A stretch of 64,000 nucleotides of DNA. Source: Bolinopsis microptera. Lineage: Eukaryota > Ctenophora > Tentaculata > Lobata > Bolinopsidae. Both the position numbers and the translations under genes were made by a program. The stretch is taken from NCBI RefSeq assembly GCF_026151205.1, contig NC_087082.1, positions 9,122,901 through 9,186,900 on the forward strand, in the 5' to 3' direction. Shown piece after piece: positions 23,413 to 32,190 of the stretch; the stretch's first letter is position 1; the number at the start of each line of letters is the position of its first letter. The notes below the pieces were generated by a model, which worked only from the letters and a program-made list of their open reading frames with translations, made no database searches and was not told the origin of the DNA.

Positions 23413-23769
23413 TTCTAACTAATATTTGTGTGAGATTGTTTATTGATAAAGTTGAAAATTTACATTGAATATGAATTAGCAGCCCCTCCTTACCCCAGCC
23501 CCTTCCCCATCATTGCACATTCACTCCATTTTACATCTCATCCAACACATTTGACGTTTCAGTATACTTTATTCATTTTCAATTGACTTTATAACTCATT
23601 AACTAGCCTTAAATCTACTGGTGATTCCTGCTAAGCTTAACGTGATCACTGATAAATTTATGTTACTCATCTCACTGCCGCCTAGCTTGTTTCAGGTTTA
23701 CTGGTCTGGTTCGATGGGTCTGACCCTGGCCGCCTCCGCTCACCCCTGTACTCCGCATCCATTATCACC

Positions 23770-25480
23770 ATGAAAACGACCGACAAGAAACTCGACAAGA
23801 AACTCGACAGGAAATCGGACCTCTTTAATGCCACGTCTCGAGGGTGCAAGTCAGCTGGATCCACCCCTATTTCAAGCCCTGTTTTAAGCCGAAAAGTCAC
23901 TAGCAGAATACATAATAGGAACACAGAGCCAGATGCAGATCTAACATCTGATGGAGACTTCCTAGATGTAGAGAGCAACGAACCAGCATCGATCCCAGCC
24001 ACGCTACTCTCTAAGTGTCCCTGCTTCGTAGAGTCTAAGAACCCCGTGACAATCGTATGTGTTAATTGTAAGCAGACCTTCCATTCCAACTGTGTTAACC
24101 TGGCTGGCCTCACAGTAGCGTCTCTAAAGAAGCTCAGCACTTCCTGGAAGTGCCCGGACTGCTTTATCTTTCCTTACACAAGAAGATTGAAGGAGGAGGA
24201 TAAATCCAAAGCCTTAACAGAATTCTTTAGCAACATTGCTAAGATATCCAAATGTAATGAGGACCTCAAAGATAGTACAACAACCATAGAGTTCTTCAAC
24301 GAGCATATCAAACACCTCATACTCAAGGAGGACGGTTTCAAAGAACACTCCAAAAAAACAGAACGATTAGTAACTGGAATTGAAGACATCACTGAAGACA
24401 TAGCTGTTATCAAGGATGTACTTACGAAAGTAAAGGAGAGTGGCTCAGCTCTTGAGACAACCAGTTATTCTCTCAAACAGGAGATTGATGACCTAAAGGA
24501 CTCTCTCAAAAGTATTCCTATTACAGAGCAACCTTCGACTAACAGCAGTACTTTCGATCATGTTGATAACCTGATGACTCAGATCAAAGTGCAATTGGAA
24601 AAGATCAATGATCATGTTTGTCCCTCAACGTCCACACAGAAATTTGATGAAGGTGAACTACCCAACGACGACTCTATCGTTATGACCCCTAACACTACTT
24701 CTCCTCACTTTACTGCATCTGAAATTTCTATAGACCCTGCATGTGACCCTTATATAACTTATCAGGAAGATATAGTGCCTGTTGAGCTTCACAGCAAACT
24801 TATAAAGCTGCTGGAGGACAGTAGTGCAGATTTTTCTTCGGTTGGTAGCAGCAGGGATGTCATCTACTTTGGTGAACATGGATACTGGTATACAGGAGCA
24901 TATCATCAGGCAAAGGAAACTCCAGTAGAGATACAAGATCTTTTGGACTGTGTGCGACCCTCTCTCCCCAATAGGAAGAGCTGGCTGAACTCTTGCCTTG
25001 TAACAAGATATACAGGCAACAGTAGCCATATCCCTCAGCACTGTGACAATGGTACTTATTGACCCTGAATCAATAATAGTCACTGTGTCTCTTGGTGAAG
25101 AACGCACAATAAAGTTCACACATAAGTCGACTGAAAAGTCCTTAAAGCTCAAAGATGGAAGTGTGTACGTGATGTCCAGGTTGTCCCAGGAAATCTGGAA
25201 TCATGGTATTGAACCCCTCGCTAATGAAGAAGATGAAGAGGAATCTGATGAGACAAATTCTGTGAGGTACAGCTTTACCTTTAGGCATATTGCGCCTTAC
25301 TACAAAAATAGCACAGTTTTAATTGGGGACTCAAACACTAAATACATTCAATTTGGTAAAGATGTTGGAACTCTCGGAAAATGGGTTCCTGGTAAGCGAA
25401 TGTGGGCTGCTAAAATTGACGATATGATGAGGAAGGTTTTGAAAAATTTGTCGAAACTGTCCATGAAAAAATCGAACTGA
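23770..25480 (+). pseudogene. LINE ORF1: PHD finger, coiled coil, AlkB-like dioxygenase, SGNH hydrolase start
   Basis: Starts at ATG 23770. Residues ~78-135 are a PHD-type zinc finger (CPC...CVNCKQTFHSNCV...WKCPDC). A charged, helical region follows (~150-260). From residue ~340 there is a 2-oxoglutarate/Fe(II) dioxygenase of AlkB type: IPQHCDN supplies HxD, and after a one-base frameshift near 25045 the second frame (25043-25480) continues with IIVTVSLG, the distal His in EIWNHGI, and an Arg-rich RYSFTFR. It ends with TVLIGDSNTKYIQFG, the GDS block I of an SGNH esterase, cut off by a deletion. SGNH domains are known in ORF1 of CR1/L2 LINEs; PHD fingers also occur. The AlkB domain is the unusual part. 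Confidence 0.75.
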
Positions 25481-26197
25481 ATTTCAAAGTGGACTCTACT
25501 GCTGGTTTTCAATCAAAACGAAATAGATTGATGAATCCATGGATCACTTCTGCGTTAATTAAATCTGTGTTTACTAAAGGCTTTCACTACAAGCAATGAA
25601 GGCTTCGTGTACCAAAATCAACCCATTAGGTGAGGAAACTTTATATCTTAAGTATAAGGAGTATCGTTCTATCCTAAACAAAGCTATAAAATCTGCGAAA
25701 AAAGCCCACTATGGGAAAAAATTTGAACTTGCTAAAGGAAATATTAAAAAAACCTGGGAATTGATTAACGAACTCAGGGGTAAATCTAAAAAAGATATAA
25801 AAGCATCATTCTTAATTGATGGTAGAATTGTAACTGAACGCCGTGAGATTGCTAACGGATTTAACATCTACTTCTCGTCTATTGCTCGTACTCTTAATTC
25901 AAAAGTTCAATCTTCTGTACCATCTCGTACGGTAACTGATGGCAATTTCAATAAAAGAAAGTTTAAACAATACCTCAAGGGCAGAGAAAGAATAGTGAAC
26001 TCTTTTTTTCTCAGCCCCTGTGACGAGGAAGAGATAAGTAAAATTATTGGTAGCCTTGAAAATGGGAAGGCAAGTGATATCTCTGTTAAAGTCTTAAAAA
26101 AGAGTGTAAATTATCTGTCTGGTCATATCTCTAGATTCTTTAATTGGTTCTTGGACAATGGGGTCTTTCCAAACAAGCTTAAAACGGGCTCTATTAC
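25440..26197 (+). pseudogene. LINE ORF2 linker between endonuclease and RT (part 1)
   Basis: The SGNH part jumps directly to text encoding FVETVHEKIELNFKV and RLMNPWITSALIKS, which normally lies after the APE endonuclease. A one-base loss at about 25597 (TAC AAG CAA TGA) then shifts to the frame 25596-26204, with KEYRSILNKAIKSAKKAHY and KKTWELINELRGK, the classic pre-RT region of Jockey/CR1 elements. Broken at 26197 by the MITE. Confidence 0.75.
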
Positions 26198-27099
26198 TAG
26201 GTGATAATCAATAATTATTTTAACACACGGCCATAATTCTGGGAAAACTTGTATTGTTGGAATATCGTGATTTTAAAACGGCATTGAATCAAAAAAAGTG
26301 TTACGAAAAAACGGCGTTATTTTGCTGAAATTTGGGCTCAGCGTCGGACTGTTTTCAAAAGCTCATGATAAATTGTAATAAAATGATGCAATCATGAAAA
26401 TTTCTGGAATCTATGTACAAATAACTTTTCCAAACGATAGCATAAAGTATGATAAGTTTACAAATATCCGTGTATTTGATAAACGCAATAATATAAGTCA
26501 AGTCAGAAACACGCCTACTCGCACACATTTTGAAATATAACTCCAGCTAGCAACGGCGCAAAAAAACCAAAGTTTCAGTGAAATGGTGCCAAGAAGACTG
26601 TGGCACGCGCAGTAGAGCTATCGCACGTGAGAAATGTTTCAGTCAGTCGACCTCGTTATGCGCGCTGTTTCGTTTCCATCAGAAATTTTGACCTTGTACG
26701 CCATTTTGTCGCCATTTTGTCAATTTATACGTAATTTCGTAAATTTCGTCAATACCACGTTTAGCCAAATTCCACATAGAGCTTATAATTTACTTCCAAC
26801 ACGAAATAAACATTGCTAAGGCCATGAAGTTACCTAATGGCTACTTTTAACGGAAAATCAAGTCATTCTGTGACATGTAGCGTCCTTTTGTCACTTAAAT
26901 GGATGACGTTGACTCTAGAACATCGTGAAACTTTCCATCAGTAAAGCTAAAAGTATTTCCATTCTAAAAAACTTTACTTCAAGATAATTGCACGAAAGAT
27001 GAATAAGTGTCAAAAGATCCATTTGATTGAACTTGTCTTCAACTTTTAAGCTGTATTACGTCTCGAAATAAGCGATCGACCGCGCAGGATTACCACCTA
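26198..27099. mobile_element. MITE 1 inserted in LINE RT: 12-bp TIRs TAGGTG, 7-bp TSD CTATTAC
   Basis: Left end TAGGTGATAATC (26198-26209), right end GATTACCACCTA (27088-27099), complementary except one base. CTATTAC flanks both sides (26191-26197 and 27100-27106). Deleting the 902-bp insert and one CTATTAC (909 bp = 303 codons) restores the RT reading frame exactly across the site, which proves the borders. There is no long frame within. The superfamily is unclear; a 7-bp duplication is unusual (8 bp for hAT/P). Confidence 0.9.
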
Positions 27100-29206
27100 C
27101 TATTACACCAATTTATAAAAAAGGAGACTCACGATGCCTTGATAACTATCGACCTGTTTCTACATTACCGATATTTGGAAAAATACTTGAAAAAATAATT
27201 TATACCTTACAAGACATTTTTGTGGCGGACCAATGTGCGACGACCGAAATTTTGGCGGTCCGAAAATATGGCGAAATTGAACAAAAACCGTCACATTTCG
27301 GACGTCACAGAAAATAAGGGTATTTTTCATCATTTTGTTTTCTGACACAAAGGAAATTCAAAATTTTCTAAAAATCGGTAAAATCATGTTGAAACAAAAT
27401 GAAACTTATAAATCGATTTCTTCATCTTTCTCTAAGGGGTCCGGCTCGAATCTTTCAGTTTCACTTATTGAGTTTGGTATTAAATTGTTTATCTTGACTT
27501 AGTCTATAAGACGTTTATGTTAGCACATAAATGTAATTTATTGTAAATTTAAAACGTATAACTTGACATTAAATTCATCATGGAATATTGTGTTTATTTG
27601 TCCCACCATCATATCACTAACTTTTCAAGAACAAAATGAATCGATGAAGCCACAATTATTGGAATAAGCTAAAAATAATGCGACGGATTCTATTACGACG
27701 ACCGAAATTTTGGCGGTCCGAAAATATGGCGAAATTTCGGGAAAACCGTCGCATTTCGTACGTTATAAAAATGTCTTGTAAGGTAATAGGTTATATAATT
27801 ACCTCAGTGCTATGAACGTGATTTATGATCGACAATTTGGTTTTAGAAAACAACACTCAACATCTCATGCCGTAAACTATTCTGTCAATAAAATACTTAA
27901 TGAGATTGAACAGAAAAATCATGTAATTGGAATATTTATTGATCTAAGTAAAGCATTTGACACAATTGAGCACGATAAACTCCTGCATAAACTTGAACAC
28001 TATGGAGTAAGAGGTATTGCACTAAAAACTCTTGCTAGCTATCTAACAAACCGTAGCCAAGTAACTTCTTTTCAAACTGAAAAATCGGACAAGTGTTCAG
28101 TTGAGTATGGTGTACCTCAGGGGTCAGTGTTAGGACCTCTACTATTTCTGATTTATATAAATGATATTGTGAGCTCCTCAAGCTTGGCTGAATTCGTCCT
28201 GTTTGCTGATGATACAAATATTTTTGTGATAGGTAGTTCAGCACAGGAAGCTTTTGATAAAGCTAATCATGTAATGAAACAGGTCAGTAACTATATGGAG
28301 TCTAACAAGTTACATATAAATGCAGGGAAAAGTTGTTATATGCATTTTCAGCCAGGTTTGTCAAGAGCAACACAGACCTGTGCCAGAACACGGCCCTTTA
28401 ACAGGAATCTAACGATTTTAATAGATGGCAAAAAGCTAGAAAAAGTTCAATGTACAAAGTTTCTTGGGGTGATAATAGACGAACAGCTAAGCTGGGAACC
28501 ACATCTTAATCATTTATCTTTAAAGCTGAACTCCAGTATTGTATCGATTAAGAGAATTTGCAAATTCATTCCCAAATCTGAATATTTGAAACTATACAAT
28601 GCTCTTTTTATGTCACATCTTAGCTATTGTATAAGTTGATGGGGTGGGATCCCTAAACATAAGCTGAATAAAATCTTTGCAATTCAAAAACGATGTATAA
28701 GACTGCTATTTGGTAACATTCCCAATTTTGATCATAAAGAATACTATTTAACCTGTGCACGTTCAAGAACTTATAACGAACATATGGCTAGCAAGAACTA
28801 CTGTCTTGAACACACTAAACCGCTATTCACTGAGCAGAAAATTATGAACCTGGAGAATCTGCACATGTACCATACATTTATGGAACTATTCAAAATTCTT
28901 AAATTTGATGTCACCCAGTCGATTAAAGATCTTTTCAAGCTCTGTCCTAGAAATGAAAAACTTCGTCTGATTGTCCCATTACTGAGGTTAGATATCTCCC
29001 AACAGAACTTTTTGTACACCTCTACGAAAATTTGGAATGACCTCAGCCCCTATGTATTCGAAATTTGTGATGCTAATGAAGATGGGATAATAATCCCGGG
29101 TTCTTCCAAGAATTCAGACTTGTCAGCCTTGTCAGGTATTATTAAATCTAACCTTAAAAAGCACTTGCTATCCCTCCAAAATCGAGATGACCCTAATACA
29201 TGGTAA
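27100..29206 (+). pseudogene. LINE reverse transcriptase (interrupted by MITE 2 and one nonsense codon)
   Basis: RT begins with PIYKKGDS and NYRPVSTLPIFGKILEKII before MITE 2 (27205-27783) and resumes DRQFGFRKQHSTSHA, GIFIDLSKAFDTIEH, YGVPQGSVLGPLLFLIYIND, FADDTNIFV (catalytic DD) and KFLGVIIDEQLSWEPH. A TGA at 28638-28640 stands where this family has the Trp of YC(x)xWG; the same frame then continues from about 28641 to the natural stop at 29206. Apart from inserts and this codon the RT is nearly complete. Confidence 0.9.
27205..27783. mobile_element. MITE 2: Tc1/mariner-like, TA target, TIR CCTTACAAGACATTTTT
   Basis: Left end CCTTACAAGACATTTTT (27205-27221); right end is its reverse complement (27767-27783). 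TA precedes (27203-27204) and follows (27784-27785). Removing the element and one TA restores the RT codons perfectly, confirming a TA duplication as in Tc1/mariner-type elements. Inside, two ~70-bp blocks in direct orientation (27237-27305 and 27695-27763) share GACGACCGAAATTTTGGCGG. No transposase. Confidence 0.9.
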
Positions 29207-29576
29207 CTACTTTATATTATATCTCAAATTCTAAATCCGGTACGGCTCTGCACACATGATATCTCTCTCTGCCATGAAACATGGCTAACCTTTTAAACTA
29301 TAATTTAAAACCTAAACCTAAACTAAAACTCAACTGGGCTCTCCTATGTCACCAAACTAAACCAATAAGTAATTTTATATTATCATATTTTTCTATATTT
29401 GTATAACATATATTTGTATTGACGTAGTGGATGGTTGAGGGGGTTTCAAGCACAGGTCACTCTCAAATCCTAAAGATAAGCAGTGGCCTTCGGCACTTGA
29501 AACCTCTTCAAACCTCCCCTGATTTATTTATTATTGATATTGTTTGATTGTGCCGTAAAAATAAATATTTGTTTTA

Positions 29577-30300
29577 TTAAATATTTGTCTTATTATAACA
29601 TTTAAATGTTTTGTATATGGAATGTTCTGAAGAGATGTTATCTTTCAGCCTGTTAATATCAGACTCTATGGTATCCAGAGACTTCTTAGGCTGAATTTTC
29701 TTCTTTCCATTCCCTCTGCCACGTTTGTATCGAGCAATCTGTCCACTAAAATAATTCATAACCCGATCTTGGGAGATGTTACCCGTTCCTTTCTTCTTGT
29801 CATTAAGACCAAGAGGGAATGCTGGCCCAAGCTTCTCTATCCAGTAATCCTCCAGGAGAAGTAAATCATTTTTGACATCGGTGGACATGTCAGAATCAAC
29901 ATAATCTACAATCTGTATGGAAGCATCTGAGAAGACGTGACCAGGAATATTAAAATGTTCATATAAAAATGTGGATGATTTGGCTTTGACACAATTTCTG
30001 TGGCCATTGACTCTTTTATGAAGTGGTTGAGTTGTTTCTCCAACATATTGTTTTTTACAGGTAGAGCAGGTAATAACATAAATAACATTATTAGTTTTAC
30101 AATTAAATATAAAATTTGTATGTCCAAAGATAAAATCATTATTAAAAGTACTGCTCCTAAATGTATTTACAGGATTAAAACTGTTGCAAGTGAGACAAAC
30201 TCTACCATTGCAACATCTAAAAGTGCTAGAAAAGACATTACTAGGGGTTACCCATTTATTCAAGGATTTTGAGAAAAATTTACCATTACGTTTAAGTCAA
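29577..30300 (-). pseudogene. Penelope-like element GIY-YIG endonuclease fragment
   Basis: The 228-residue frame (29577-30263) contains a Cys-rich lead (CCNGRVCLTC), the GIY-YIG core VIYVITCSTCKKQYVGETT with downstream LHKRVNGHR, then LYEHFNIPGHVFSD and LLLLEDYWIEKLG. Both the CxxC/H zinc-finger layout and the order match the C-terminal endonuclease domain of Penelope-like retroelements. The reading frame extends ~12 codons further 5' (to ~30300) before a TGA; the RT domain is absent at that place. Lies tail-to-tail with the LINE to its left. Confidence 0.85.
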
Positions 30301-30699
30301 GAAGGTAACATCATCCCTTTCGGCGTTTCCGCCTAGACCCAACGACTCAAGATAGGCCAAGGACAACGGGTCGGACATCAACCTATTGTCATGGGGCTGC
30401 CATGATTGGGCGGGCGTTAGATGTCATGAACCTAAATAGTTCTCCCACCGACGCAGTGTAGCCTGGCGAGATTCTTCGCGACCATAAAAATCTCTTAGAA
30501 CCGGATCTTGCACTGCCGCTGTTTCTCGTACCGTAGCATGGCGGACAGCTCACGCCAGAAAATGAAATAAACAGGTAAATACAGGATAAATCAGGAGATG
30601 TATATACAACAACAAGACTTCAAGGAGGGCGCCCAAGAAAACAAAGATCAACCAAATCTCGGAACCAATGGCCGGGAGAGATATAAATGTAATTATAGA

Positions 30700-30920
30700 G
30701 CAATATCAAGAAAAGCTATCAATTATGTAATGGTAATGTTTGCACTAGATTGGATATCTTTACCTCCCATCTTCACAAAATATTCAAAATTCTAATTGAT
30801 AGAGGATATAGCCGTGATAGACTGATTAAAGGCATTAAACGTTGTCTGAGGAAATATGATAACGTTTTCAGGAAGTTCGGTATTCTAGATGACCATAACA
30901 TTATTAAAGAACTCCCCTGA
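30700..30920 (+). pseudogene. Retroelement fragment (possible Penelope-type RT C-terminus)
   Basis: A ~70-codon frame with no start of its own, reading CTRLDIFTSHLHKIFKILI, then DRGYSRDRLIKGIKRCL and FRKFGILDDHN, ending in TGA at about 30917-30919. The 'F..LI.RGYS...I..I' pattern is like the thumb end of retroelement reverse transcriptases, perhaps Penelope-like. If so it points opposite to the neighbouring GIY-YIG fragment. Weak assignment. Confidence 0.35.
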
Positions 30921-31152
30921 TATCTTTTGATTTATTGAAACACGGGTACTAACTCTGCTAAACTGAACAAATTCTGAAACTTAGGTGAATAAGTGTACAA
31001 CGTGCTAAACCGAAGTTCAGACTGACCAGTGAAAATGGGCGAGCGTACCAAGTGTCATTTTAATTAGAAGTTTTAGTCAGTGATTTATTATTGAAGCTTG
31101 TAATTACAATAACTAATGCTCCTATAAATACTTTAATTAATTGTTTGTTCCG

Positions 31153-31425
31153 TTATTCTTTTTCCTTCCACTTTTCCTTGTCATCCCCTTTAGTTTTAAG
31201 ATTCTTGCTATAAATGGCTACAGCTAACAGTAACACTATTAATGCTAAGTACCAAACAACAAGTGGGAGGTGGATCGTTGGTATACCATTAAATCGATTT
31301 AACACCGCAATTCCAGTCGCAAGCCTGGGACCACTACTAGCATAGTCACAACATCGACAAAGCTGCCATATAGCCTGACTGACAATTTTCTTGACTGACT
31401 GACAATGTTTCTTCTTTTTCCCCAT
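31153..31425 (-). CDS. Possible small single-pass membrane protein
   Basis: A 90-residue frame from ATG: basic N-terminus (MGKKKKHCQSVKK), a hydrophobic helix near residues 56-74 (LVVWYLALIVLLLAVAIYS) and a charged Lys/Glu tail. AATAAA occurs on its strand at 31084-31089. It lies between retroelement fragments, so chance is possible. I recognise no family. Confidence 0.3.
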   Translation of the reverse strand: MGKKKKHCQSVKKIVSQAIWQLCRCCDYASSGPRLATGIAVLNRFNGIPTIHLPLVVWYLALIVLLLAVAIYSKNLKTKGDDKEKWKEKE

Positions 31426-31456
31426 TTAGAATACAAAGATTAGTACATTTGAGCTT

Positions 31457-32190
31457 ATGATTAATATTATATTTTTACCTATAGTTTACCTAGATTGGAT
31501 TGTAAGGAATTTAGTTATTAGAGAAAAGGTTGTTATGATTGCTATATATAAAGCTTTAATAAGACCTCATCTTGAGTATTGTGTCCAATTGTGGAATCCA
31601 CCTGCGGCTCATGGAAGTTGGGGGACTGTTTTGGAGCTGGAGAGCGTCCAGAGGCGGTTTACCCGTCTGATTGATGAGGTGGGTACTCTTCCTTACAGCC
31701 GTAGACTGGAAATCCTCAATTTGACAACGCTGGCAGAGCGGCGAATACGTGGGGACCTTATTGAAGCTTTTAAGGTTATTAATGGTATGACTGATTATGG
31801 TTCAGACTTGTTCAGACCAAGCAGATCAGGTCTTAATCTGGTTTCATCCAATAGATGTAGTAAAAGTGTGACAAAGGTCAAGAATATCCAGAAGTCTTTT
31901 CTCCCGGAGCGAGTTATTCCATATTGGAACAAACTCCCTCCGGACGTCAAGAACTCTGTGACAGTTTTAGGTTTTAAATTAAATTAGAAGGATATAAGAT
32001 AGATATGATTTCTAAAAGTATTACAAATGATTGCTTTTTTTGGAATGTTTCTAATGAAGTTTTAGTAAGAATTGAGGGAGCCAGTTATGTCAGTAATAAA
32101 GAGAAACATAACAATTATCTTTGGTTCCATCCTTATGTGGCAAAGAAGCGTTTTATAAATCTTTGTTCCACTGAGAAGTTTTTAAAATAG
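31457..32190 (+). pseudogene. 3' end of a CR1/L2-like LINE ORF2
   Basis: 31457-31987 reads IYKALIRPHLEYCVQLWNP, VQRRFTRLIDEV, LPYSRRLEILNLTTLAERR and PPDVKNSVTVLGFK, the thumb/C-terminal region of many invertebrate LINE reverse transcriptases. A one-base change at 31982 stops it, and the last part continues in another frame (32005-32190: VLVRIEGASYVSNKEKHNNYL, HPYVAKKRFINLC). All upstream parts are missing: a 5'-truncated copy of a LINE family different from the 23.6-kb element. Confidence 0.8.

Larger units (their letters stand above)
23640..29575 (+). mobile_element. Dead CR1/Jockey-like LINE with PHD-AlkB-SGNH ORF1
   Basis: ORF1-like frames at 23770-25480 and ORF2 pieces at 25440-29206 belong to one non-LTR retrotransposon in plus orientation. 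It carries an internal deletion (the end of the SGNH domain and all of the endonuclease are gone near 25430-25450), at least two small frameshifts, one nonsense codon, and two MITE insertions. The 3' untranslated region runs to about 29575, where an AT-rich stretch abuts a Penelope-like fragment on the other strand. The 5' end is not defined. Confidence 0.8.

Noticed and set aside
23682..24140. 152-residue minus frame over LINE ORF1
   Set aside because: Overlaps the PHD-coding region in antisense and lacks any recognisable motif.
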